In this document: piece after piece, positions 32,160-44,300 of the stretch | Numbering within the stretch: position 1 is the first letter of the stretch | Layout of the letters: each line of letters starts with the position of its first letter | Assembly: GCA_018389105.1 (NCBI GenBank) | Contig: JACATO010001143.1 | Coordinates: 124,001 to 188,000, forward strand | Direction: 5' to 3' | Source: Nautilus pompilius | Lineage: Eukaryota > Mollusca > Cephalopoda > Nautilida > Nautilidae | DNA length: 64,000 nt | Position numbers and translations under genes: made by a program | Notes under the pieces: model-generated | What the model saw: the letters and a program-made list of their open reading frames with translations, nothing else | What the model was told of the DNA's origin: nothing | Database searches by the model: none

Positions 32160-34569
32160 AGTCTTATCTGTAGTAACCATTTTCATATGCTGATTTACAG
32201 TGTGTGTGTGTGTGTGAGAGAGAGCGCGGGAGGGTGGGATAGAATGACTGGTAAAAAATTTTTAAAAAATGGTATCAGAAGATATTGATTTATGTTGGTA
32301 TTTGTCAAAAGTATGTATATGGTCATAGCAGAGTTATTCTTAAATGATACCAAAACATTTTGAACTCGACAGTCAGATTCTGTCTTTTAGCAGAAGCTAT
32401 TCCTTGCTCTCCATTGTTTGCATAGCATAAATTAACCAACTAGAAACTATATGGAGAAGAAATGCTTCTGACTGATTTCTTCCAATCCCAGTCTGGACGT
32501 AGATTTCATCACCGCCACATTTGTAACCAAGCAAATCTCTATTAAGTCATTTTGTACTTTAGTTTAAAGGTTTTGTTTGTATGATAAACAGAGAAGTAAA
32601 TTAAGATGGAATAATCTAGTTGCTACAGGGTTACTACTAAACACCTACCAGTATTTTTTTGTTCTGTTGCTAAAATATCTTTGACCATTAAGTCAGGGCA
32701 ATGTGCAAGGATTCTGGAAATATCTAACACCCAGACTTCAATACTTTCAACCATATATATAGCAGATTGTAGTGTCAGTCTTCAGATTTTTATATAAGTT
32801 CTTGAGAAGGTACAAATGGTATTGGTGTTATTTGTAACTGGGAATAAAAGACAAGTTATTTGGGGGCGAATGGGAGACCGATCTTTTACTGACTTTACAA
32901 AGTCAACAAGAGACTGAATCAATGGCTCCTTCATAGCAATACAAAGCTGGAAAAAAACTTAGGAATGGAAACCATTTAAAGATTATGCTAATAGTGAGCA
33001 GAATGTTGCCCAGATCTGGAAGATTCTGTTAGTTCATGCCAGTCTAAGTAAAAACGTGTGATAACCCTGATTTGACTGACAGTCAGTGCCTGGGGAAGAA
33101 GAAACTGAACCACCTTTTGTAGGATCCAGTGATAGGTTTTCTTCAGTGCTGACTCTCCCTTTAAAAATCCCTATAATCAGATAGTTTTTCTCATATTGCA
33201 CAGTTTCCTGGATCCTGCCCCCCCCCCCATCAACTTCTTTCTTTTTTTACCCCTCTGACTTGTACATTCTCGACAAATTCACTTATGGGGAAGCTGTAAA
33301 GTTTGGCAGATAATTCTAGTTTGTTTTTTTTCTTTTCTCCAAGTGGCGCAATGGTATAAGACCGCAGATGGTGAGCAGGGAATGAACCGACTCTGATCAG
33401 TATTTGAGAGTTAGGGAGACCAGACCTGAATCATTGGGACATACAAAGATGTCTACCAATGCAACTCTTGAATCGATTAATACTATTAATTACACTTAAA
33501 CAATTCCATCATTAGTAAATATCTTCTGATACCATACCATGTGAGAATCTTAGCTAATATGTAATTATGCACTGCTTTTCACATTAAGAATCATGGTTAA
33601 TGATTCTCTCTAGATCCTTTTCTGAAAACTACATTTTCTGGTTTCATGACCCCCCCCCCCACCCTTTTTGATAACTGTACATTTGTTTGATTGTTTTTAA
33701 ATTATAGAAAGGCTTCACATTTAACAAGACCATAGTCAGCTGGACTATAACAGAATACATAGCTTGTGGATTAAAACAACTGATTACTGATATTTTTTAC
33801 ATTTTCATCATTTTTGGCTGCAGCCATTGACTAAATGTTCATCCTTTCCATTGGTAATTTGAAATAGTTCACACTAAACAGCTTACTTAATTGGTTGTCC
33901 TGTTTAAGCATCATTATGAAATTTTAATTTATATTAAATAAAAGTGTGCAAGTTTTTCCTTAAATTAAGCAAATGATCCATACCTACTGCTTGGCCAGAC
34001 CATGTGATGACTTGCGATTATCATCAAAGTTATTACTAACAATGCTTTTTATATACTTCTGGGAGGGGAGCTAATTTGATTTACCTTTGAGGTGTCCACA
34101 TACTGTTATTCTATGTAAGTATAAGACGTGGAGAAATGATTTGGTTGTAAGGTCTTGACACTTGAATGCAGCATCTGAAATTAAACAAATTTTAAAACGA
34201 TTAGGACAGGTTTCTGCTCTACTCATCTATATTGACATCAAGGAGAATAATTTGGTTTAGGGGAAATAAATTTTTGTTATTCCTGTTGTGCTGTACATAA
34301 GATTATAACTGAATCAGAATTTTTTTCTTTTGTATAGTTGATTGTGCTCCTGGCTAGTGAATGTAAATTTATTTGATTATCTGCGTTTAACGGATCATAA
34401 ATTGTCTAAAGTTCCATCACAGGTTTTTTTTAGTAATAGAGCTATAAATGATGGGAATTATTTAGCCAGTAGACTATATTTGTTTCATCTTCATAGCTAA
34501 TGGATTGGTTGATTAACCACTTGGAGTGCACAAACATGGATTCAGACAAAGCCATAATTTGCCACAGGA
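32160..34569. other. Intergenic spacer left of protease
   Basis: AT-rich. It contains a GT/GA microsatellite at about 32199-32225, C-runs near 33220 and 33650, and a weak tRNA-like head at 33343. No gene seen. Confidence 0.4.
33343..33450 (+). repeat. Possible tRNA-derived SINE fragment
   Basis: TGGCGCAATGGTATAAGACC fits an A box at a tRNA 5' region. A good B box is not visible at the right distance, so this is tentative. Confidence 0.3.
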
Positions 34570-34575
34570 TTTATT
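34570..34575 (-). promoter_or_regulatory. Protease polyadenylation signal (candidate)
   Basis: AATAAA on the - strand about 75 nt after the protease stop, which would give a short 3' UTR. Confidence 0.45.
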
Positions 34576-34650
34576 TCCTTTTTTACAGATTCTCTAAAAA
34601 CAGACTATGCTGATTTGCCTTGATCAGATTTATCGGTGACACTTTGTATT

Positions 34651-35325
34651 TTAGTCAATGGACTCGTCAATCCAACTTTTAAACATCCCAACTTGAGTGT
34701 AAACACCAAACCTGTTGCGTAAGTCACAGCCCTGACCCCACGAGACAATGCCGACCAGGATCCAGTGATCGGCGTACTTCATGATCAGTGGCCCACCACT
34801 GTCTCCTTGGCAGGAATCCCCATGGTTTTCTGTTGCATAACCCGCACACATCATGCTATCTGTCAGCGGCGACTCTGGAAATGAGCTCTTGCATCGCTCC
34901 GGCCTGACGTATGGCACCTTGACTTCATGGAGGTACTTTGCCAGTATCCTGGAGTCTTTCCACCCACAACCAGCAGTGATGCCTTGCTTGCCACTCTTCA
35001 ACAAGCGCGCTTTGATCAAAAATTCCTGCGACTCCAAGCAGATGGGTGTAATAGTGGCACTGTACTTCACCGCTTTCTTCAGTTTGATCAGAGCAATGTC
35101 GTTATTGTAATCGATGTTGTCAAGCCGGTAATCAGGATGTAGAATCACATTCCCAAATTCCACAGCAGTGCCATTCTGACCACTGCAGGTCTGCGTGCCC
35201 AGGTATATTCTAACGTTGTTGTTGTTAAATGGCCGCCGTTTTGTGTGCTTGAACTCGCTCACACAGTGGGCCGCAGTCAGTATCCACTGGTTGCTGATCA
35301 GAGACCCGCCACAGAAGGCAGATTT
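34651..35325 (-). CDS. Protease exon 16: trypsin catalytic domain and stop
   Basis: The acceptor is cctctacag. The exon holds the whole catalytic core: WILTAAHC (His), NNDIALIKL (Asp), GDSCQGDSGGPL (Ser, with the S1 Asp six residues earlier) and IVSWGQGC with Gly at the pocket entrance. It ends FKSWIDESID and a stop at 34651-34653. Nothing is missing from the fold, so an active trypsin-like enzyme is expected. Confidence 0.95.
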   Translation of the reverse strand, partial: KSAFCGGSLISNQWILTAAHCVSEFKHTKRRPFNNNNVRIYLGTQTCSGQNGTAVEFGNVILHPDYRLDNIDYNNDIALIKLKKAVKYSATITPICLESQEFLIKARLLKSGKQGITAGCGWKDSRILAKYLHEVKVPYVRPERCKSSFPESPLTDSMMCAGYATENHGDSCQGDSGGPLIMKYADHWILVGIVSWGQGCDLRNRFGVYTQVGMFKSWIDESID

Positions 35326-38300
35326 CTGTAGAGGAAGAAAAGTACAAACAGCTTTTAGTTATTTCTGAAATTCCACTGCCCTTTATAGACCTCCCCTATC
35401 AAATTGTTTAATAAGGAAACGTTAAAAGAGAAAACTGATGATGTTTCTTTAATTTGGTTGGTTGATTTTCCTTGGAAGAAAAATAATGGTAAAGGGGCTG
35501 CAGACAACGACTAGAGGGTTCTTATGTAATGAGATGTGCCATACTACTATCATTTTGATTCATATATTCAAAGTAACTTACTTTTGCACTGTCATGAAAT
35601 ATTGCAAACCATGGTGCTGACCCAACAGGTGCTTTATACCCACTAGTGATTCGTCCTCTAGCTTCAGGAGAATTGATTTTGGGTCGGCCACAAACTGAGA
35701 GAGAGAAAGATGGCAGTCTGGGATTTGATTTTTTGAGCTAAGATGCAAATTAACACAAGTACTCAGAAATTACAGTAACAGTTCAGGGAGATGAATTGCA
35801 AAAAAAAAACCTTATGAGATGAAATCACACACTCTCTCTCTGTCCAAATCATTTAGACGATTGTGAGGAAGACTCTAGTGCGGCTATAAATTATATCTAG
35901 TCAAGGAAACTTATATTTACCTAGATAAAAGTAAAGCGAATCAATTTGTATTTATAATGTAAAACATATTTAAATAGCTAGTTTAGCTTTTTATTTTTAA
36001 TTAGGATATTGTCTCTTACATGCAGGCAGAGGTCTCAGTAAAACTGGAGCTTTATGTAGATGTTACAGAAATTAGTTTCTTCAGATGAAACAAGTTATTC
36101 TCTATGAAAGAGACAGGCAATTTTGGTGTCACAAAGGATAAATCTAGTTCCATCTCTAATTTGTTATCACAAATGCTTTAAAAACTGGTAGATGGATTTT
36201 TAGAAAGAGCTGAGCAAGAAGCCAAAACAAACCAAATAACTTTACCCCTCTTGTTTTAAGAAGGTGGTTAGAAATATTTAGGGGCTTGGAATAGATGTTG
36301 ATAGTAAAGAAAATACATCAAATCATCATGTGGTGACTTACTTTTATGTACCACATTGCGCTTGTTTAACTTCAGCCAGATTGAAATTTTTGAGGAGCAT
36401 TCTCTTGGACTAGTGTGTATACATGTGTACTTCCCTTCATCAAACAAGGTGATGTTCTTTATCTCAAGATAACCTTCCTCAATCTGAAAAATCAATAACA
36501 AACACGTTAAAAACAGTTTTGAGATAAATAAGTGATTAACATTTAATATGTTCAAATATTTACCATTTGTACCTTGGATAAATACTAACTCACCTGTTTT
36601 TGACTGACACTACCCACCATGTACTGTATGTGGAGGTATTGCATCTTCATCACTATCCTTTGAATTTTGGTTAATTTAATGGCACGACTGCAGCCATATT
36701 GCTGAATTGAAGTTTTGACATCAGATGATTCCACACTGAAAAATTCAGTGGGTTCTCGAGCAGTTTCGTTCACTGCGTCACACATCCAATAATGTAAAGG
36801 AGCTTACTTGCATGTGCATCTACATTACCGTCCACACACTGCTAAGCTGTCATTGCAATTAATGTAGAAAAATTTTAACCAAAATGTTAATGAGATGGAC
36901 ACCATCCCAGATAATTTCAAAGCCTACCTTTATTAATTATAAAAATTGATTATAGCCTGAATTAACAGATATTGTCTGTCAGAAAATCAATCAATCATTC
37001 CTATTTATAGACTTGCTATCAATAAAATTTGAAACGCGAGTTTGTTTTTTTCAAAATGTAAGACTATTAAAATAATTGCCGTGAGTTATCTCCCTTTGAT
37101 TTTTAAGACCAAAAATGTTGAAAATGCCACGAGTTATCTCCCGTTGAGTATTTTGTTGCTCATGAATAATGGCCACACGCACACCTTTTCATTAAATTTT
37201 TAAAAGAAAAATGCCAACAGGAATAATTTTCGCAAGTTCAGATTTATCCTCCCCAAAATGAAGCTAAGTCAAAGGCCTAACTCTGTTTGATGGTGCAGTT
37301 TCTTCATCAGCTGGATCCCTGGAAGAAGTGCAGACAGAAGATCACTGGTAAGTCAGATCTCGGGCCAATTTAACAAAAAAAAAAAAAAAAAATCTCCCAA
37401 ACACAACTTTGGAAAAATGCTTAATGCAAACAGAGTTCATTATTTTCTGCCTCTTGAAAGCAGCATTACTACAGTCCAGGGTCTGTGGCATGGCAATATT
37501 TCTTACCGGTGTTTGCTGGACTTCAGACATTGCATTATGGGAATAAGTAAACTTCCTATCTGCTGATATTAAGTTCCACAGACATTCTTAGCCCTAAAAT
37601 AAAAGGTCCACAAGTCTCAAAATCCATTGATATCTCAATTTGATGAGATTTGTTTTGAAATGCATTGAATAGTCTTTTTTTTATAATCTAACCCCCCCCC
37701 AACATGGGATCCACTATCAAATATCAAGATATCTGCTTTCATCCTGAAGAAAATTGGCTGCTGTAAACATTCTGATTATGTATGCAACATGCAACTGTTC
37801 ACACATCTACAACTAACGAGTGAGCTGAGCTCCCTCAGGAAGTAATGTCCATATTGACCATGAAGTTATAAATGCCCTCTCACCTTTAGTTTATCGTTTG
37901 CTGTGATGTCACTGTGGTCTTTCAACCATAGTACAGTTGTTCCCTTTTCTGAGACATCACAAATGAGAAAGACACTTCTATCACCAAGATTAGCAGTTAC
38001 GTTTTTAGGTTGGCGCACATCTTTAAAAAAAGTTATATAATTTGGGTTTAGAAAAACTGAAAAATTGCTACTTGAAGGAGAATAGAGATAATACACAACA
38101 ATGGGGTCATTGGTTGAGTGCAGTAGTAGTGTTACAAAAATAAACAAGCACTTAGAAAATATCTAACTTTATTTATTTCTTTGGTTTTAATTGTTGTTAT
38201 TAAGAAAAAAAAAATCAAATGGCCTTTCACTGAAAGCTTGTGCAAGCCGTGATGTCTCCCTGCCTCCTGGTAATAACTAAACTGGACTGGGGGGGGGACC

Positions 38301-41300
38301 CTGTGCAAGCCGTGATGTCTCCCTGCCTCCTGGTAATAACTAAACTGGACTGGGGGGGGGACCCTGTGCAAGCCGTGATGTCTCCCTGCCTCCTGGTAAT
38401 AACTAAACTGGACTGGGGGGGGGGACCCTGTGCAAGCCGTGATGTCTCCCTGCCTCCTGGTAATAACTAAACTGGACTGGGGGGGGGGGACCCTGTGCAA
38501 GCCGTGATGTCTCCCTGCCTCCTGGTAATAACTAAACTGGACTGGGGGGGGCCTGTGCAAGCCGTGATGTCTCCCTGCCTCCTGGTAATAACTAAACTGG
38601 ACTGGGGGGGGACCCTGTGCAAGCCGTGATGTCTCCCTGCCTCCTGGTAATAACTAAACTGGACTGGGGGGGGACCCTGTGCAAGCCGTGATGTCTCCCT
38701 GCCTCCTGGTAATAACTAAACTGGACTGGGGGGGGACCCTGTGCAAGCCGTGATGTCTCCCTGCCTCCTGGTAATAACTAAACTGGACTGGGGGGGGACC
38801 CTGTGCAAGCCGTGATGTCTCCCTGCCTCCTGGTAATAACTAAACTGGACGGGGGGACCCTGTGCAAGCCGTGATGTCTCCCTGCCTCCTGGTAATAACT
38901 AAACTGGACTGGGGGGGGACCCTGTGCAAGCCGTGATGTCCCTGCCTCCTGGTAATAACTAAACTGGACTGGGGGGGGACCCTGTGCAAGCCGTGATGTC
39001 TCCCTGCCTCCTGGTAATAACTAAACTGGACTGGGGGGGACCCTGTGCAAGCCGTGATGTCTCCCTGCCTCCTGGTAATAACTAAACTGGACTGGGGGGG
39101 ACCCTGTGCAAGCCGTGATGTCTCCCTGCCTCCTGGTAATAACTAAACTGGACTGGGGGGACCCTGTGCAAGCCGTGATGTCTCCCTGCCTCCTGGTAAT
39201 AACTAAACTGGGGGGGGGCCTGTGTAAGCTGTGATGCTTTTCTGTCTCTTCACATGTGAACCAAATGTGGATATATCAGATGTGAGGCACAGAGTTGGTA
39301 ATAGTTGTTAACAGTAACCATGGCACTACACTATCTGATCAAATATTTGCAGTTAAAAAACAATTGTGAACATGCTGAAGCTGAGAGTTTTGTCCACAAT
39401 AAGCTGTTTCCACTGTAGTAATCTTTTTACATTAATATTTTCATTATACACTTAATCCAAATTAGAGTACATGTTCAATAAGTGATATATTGTACAAATT
39501 AGATCACTACTTCTAAACAATGCTTTACAGTAAAATTGTTTCTTATATAACGCATTTGCGATATAGTAGAATCTTGCATTAATCTGATCAACACAAAACA
39601 CACTTTGTAAAATAATAAAATCACAGACACGCACTTTTGATGTCCTTTAATTGTAAACCAATTATAGTAATTCAATAAGCAAAATGTTTTATGATAAGCA
39701 GTTATTAGTGGATTGAGAATCAACCCTAACCTGATTTAATGAGACAAACAAGAATATAATGTGTGTCATTTATAGTGCAAATTCTCTAAAGATCAGATTT
39801 TTCACTTGTATGGTGATGTAGAAAAACAGTTAAAAGAATGGCCAGAAAATTAATATTTAGAATCTAATGATCCAAGAGATGCAGAAAATCTCTTCTTTCA
39901 TTACACTTACAGCTATGGCAGCTAAACGTTTTGCATCACCCTAGGATTTCCTAATTTTGCTTGATAAATTCAAATTAAGCCTGCTGATCTTGCTTACATA
40001 ATGATGTATGTACACCTTTGGGTCTTCCGCACAAGTAATGGAAAGTTTTTTTTTTTAAATTATGAAATGTAACAATTGGAAATTTAACATGCACGCACAC
40101 ACACACAATTACAAAGACCTTATAACAAGTGGGGGTCAATTAGAAGTACGTATTTAAAAGTATCAAATTATAACAGCGTAGATTTGAAGGTAGATTTTTG
40201 TTAAATTTGTAGGGTAGGGGCAAAACATTTGGCCATGGCTGTACACTCTGCAGCATACATACCAACCAATCATCCAAGCTGTTGTAATGGTCCAGTAATA
40301 ATTTTTGTTGGTTCCGAAGGAATCAAGATGCAGATTTAATTATCATAGCTGCTAAATATGGCCGTGAGTTAGGTGTTGCAGTGAGATAGCTAACCTGAAG
40401 GGCAAAAACTGTGATCGGTCTCCATGGAAAAAAATCTATGGCCATAACTTCAGTTTGTTTAGAGACCTCTAATTCTCTTGGCCATCTTGTTTTATAATGC
40501 ATTTTTTTTTCCCACACTAATTGTGTCACCTTCAATAAGGCATGATGGATGAGAAAATAACTTAATACTTTCGTACTCACCGTGTAAGAGTTTAATCTTA
40601 CCTAAACTGCATTTTGGTAATACGTGCAAGAATGTCTTAGCACGGTACTCTTTGCCACCAACTCGGATCGCACATGTGTATTCACCTTCGTACTCCTCTC
40701 TGGCATTTTGGATTATGAGGGTCTTTCTGTTGACCACAGACAGACCTTGGAAGACGCTCTGTTTATCTAAGAGTCTGTCCTCAAACAACCTGATCATCAA
40801 AAAAAAAAAAGAAACAAAGCCAGGTAACTTTAACAAGAACAAATAAATTTTACTTCTGAAGCAACCAATTACTCTAGATCTGCATTACTGGTTGACCCTT
40901 AGGAGCTGTGACAAACAGTACCTTACTCATTACTATATCCCTTTGTAACGACAAATCTGCATATAGTTCAAACCCCCACATGGTTTGTATTATGGGTCTG
41001 TTGACTAAGTATAGAGGCAGTTCGACTAGTGTGAGACTGGGTGCCCCAAGCTTGTTTCTAGTGAATCGTAGTTAAATTTTGTTGCTAAATACATTTTTAA
41101 TTTATCGCAATCTCTCTAAAATCAATTAACTGTTTATTATCCTCCCCAATACAGAAGCTAACAGTGTTGTCCTCTAGATAAGGCTAACCACGTTGATAAG
41201 GTTGATGTTGTAATTGCTAACTCTACAAAATTTTAATTTGTTAATGAAAAGGTCCCATGCATATGTTCAACATCTCGAAAGATTTCTGTGACAGTATCTA

Positions 41301-44300
41301 TTGTTTATTAGATGGCACTGTCATAACTTACCTGATTATAAATTCCTGCAACCTGTTAGATTGCAGCCAAATATCCTTTATGGACCTGCCAAAATGTCCT
41401 GTGACACCTGTTTCGTCGACCACAGGTGTACTCCTGCTAATCCTTGCAACTTGTTTCTATTAATTACTACGGTTTTAAACTGTCAGTGGTGCAGCAATGC
41501 TTGATGGCTCTACTCAGACATTTTAGTTTTGAGGTGTCTAACAGATGGCGTACAGCTGAATGCTGATCATTTGTGTACCTTTCAATAAACTCATTAGAGT
41601 GGCATAGCCTACTGAGTTGCATTCAGTTCCAGCTACCAGTAAAGAGTTGTTACAAAAACTGATTTTTTGGAAGGTTAATTAACGTTTTATGTATTGAACA
41701 TGTATTCTTAAAAGTTGGCTTCTAAAGCTATTTTACTTTTATGGACAATTTTTAATTTATACATACATCAAATTCTCTTTTTTCACTTTCTAGATGGATT
41801 CAGAAATGGAAGCTGCCAAAGGTCATACATTACTTTACGAAACAAAGAAAGAGGAAGTAACTGATTTGAAAAAGATGTCAATGAAAATGATTGCAATGAC
41901 ATTCAAAACTGTAACACACAAAATAAATTTAAAGTTATAAAGAGTTACAGCTTTTCAGCTATTGTGCTAACCTACCATTGGAGTTCCTCACCTCACAGTC
42001 AGATCTTTTCACTTTTCCGGTAAACTTCCAGAAATCAAATAATCTGTAGTTTAGTTACCTCTTGATTTTCCTGCTGATATCTGTCTTAACCAATTGCATC
42101 ATTGTAGCACAGTTGCTCCTGACATCCCTGAGCCACTGATGTCTAATTCATTAATTTTTGGCTGCATCTAACATTTATTTTATTAATAGCAAGTTTTATA
42201 TACAAACTGATGGTGTTGCCATGGGTTACCCCCCTTGGCCCTGTTGTAACAAATACATTTATGTCTTCTAATTACATTACCAATTCTAGGAAGTCATAAT
42301 CTACTTATGAACTCTGGAAGGATCATAATTATATTGTTATTTCTAAGAATTCATCAAATTTAGTGACTTAATATACTTTTTTAAAAAATGAACAGAATTC
42401 TAAATGTATTGAATAAATTACTACTGGTAGATGATAAGAGTGAAAGTACAAATCCATTTAGTAAGCATGTAATGTTGGTTTTTTCCTGAAAAGTGAAATT
42501 CATCCCAAAACAGCAATTCTCCATCACTATAATAACTAAAATATAGAGAGAATCTTGCAGCAGCTACACCATTACAGAGCTCCAATTTAATATTTTGCTA
42601 GGTTGAGATGTTCCACTAAAAACACAACAGAAGCTCAATAACATGTCAAGTCAAAAAAAAAAAAAACAAAAGTAAAACTAAATGAGACAGAAGATATCAG
42701 CAAAACGAATCTGCATGTTTCTTTCAAGTTCTTCCATCCTTATATATTTTAGCCAGTTCATTAAAAGTTAAACAAGAATCACATACTTCTCCATGGCTAT
42801 GTTCTTTTGTTACTTTAGTAAGCTAGAAAATGCATTCTTCAGAATTATTACATTTTCAATATTTCTGGTGTTTATAACCAGTACATAGCATCGATTCCTC
42901 TCTCATCATCAGAGAAAATCACTTACCAAATAACCTGGTCTGTATCATCTCCTATCACATTGCATTGCAGTTTCCCACTTTCTGATCTTTTCAGTGTTGA
43001 AGTCCCTTTTATTTCCAACTTAATCGAGTCCTGTTGGAAGACAATTAATTTGGGAAAACATTACAAAATAAAATCTGTAAAAACAATAATATAAGTTTAA
43101 AATTATTTCGTTATCTCACTAATCTAAAATGTACTCACCTCTCCATGGTTACATACTTCTGTTACTTCACTAAAACCTAAGTGGGAAAGTATACACTTTT
43201 CCCCCCCTAAACTGAAACTCACATTTTCAAAGTTATCCACTTTTTCTATTTAAACAAAAACTAAACAAAAAATTTACATACTTCTTCACAGTTCTTCCCC
43301 TTGAATTCAAAGAGACACTCGCACTTGTATCCAACCAATCCATCTTCCTCACAGGTACCACCATTCTGACATGGATTGCTCATGCATCTTGGAGGTATCT
43401 CACAGTTACTTCCTGTGAAGCTGTTGATACAGAAGCACCTAAAAAAAAAATAACATGACAATTGTTCTTTTCAACTCAGCAGCCAGCTTGGTCTTTGACT
43501 GATTTCACGAAGAAACAATGAAAAGATTTTTTAAAAGAACCATTTTTACACACACACACACACACACTAAAAAAATAATCAATCCGATATTTCATGTACA
43601 TACTAAGGGTGGTCAAACAAAACCCAAGAGTAATGGTATTTGGTCTGGCTAAACATCCCTAATAACTACACATACATGAAAGAAAAAATGTATTAACAAA
43701 GAGCTATATTAAGTTACCTCCATGAAAATATCCTATATTTTTTTGTTTGGTGCCTATTATATGCATTCTTTCCATCTAAGCTCTTAATATCTCCAAAAAA
43801 TTTCATTATTCCCGTAAGTTTCTCCACAACTGCAGAACATTAGTTGACCACCACTACTTTAACCCTTCAGCTTAAACTATCCCAAACAAACCCAACCAGA
43901 TTGAGATATGGAGATTGATGTGGCCAGTTCAGCATTTCCAGGAATTTTTCCTACTCCGTTTCATGGCAGATATTATTTGTTGAGCTTTACAGAAGATCCG
44001 GAGACGCCGACTTGTTTGTTTCCCAGTGAAGTCAGGGCATCAATGCCCCAGAAGGTACAGCAAGACGCTGCAAAAATTCCCATTTTTTTTTGTTTTTCCT
44101 TTGTAGCAAACTCATCAAATCTTTCCAATCTTAAAATTCCTGAAATAGCCCATGTTTTCAAATCGGCCCTCATTTTGCCCTAATGCTTTCTGTGGGCAGC
44201 TACCCAACTCAATCAAGCCAATCTCTCTTTTATGATGGACGTCGTGAAGATGGATGGAGCTTTGTGCAGTAAAAACGTCATCAGCTGCTAAAACTTTCTA

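Noticed and set aside
38132-38560. A repetitive 142-codon frame on the - strand
   Set aside because: A product of the poly-G minisatellite; its frame survives only while G-run lengths happen to fit.
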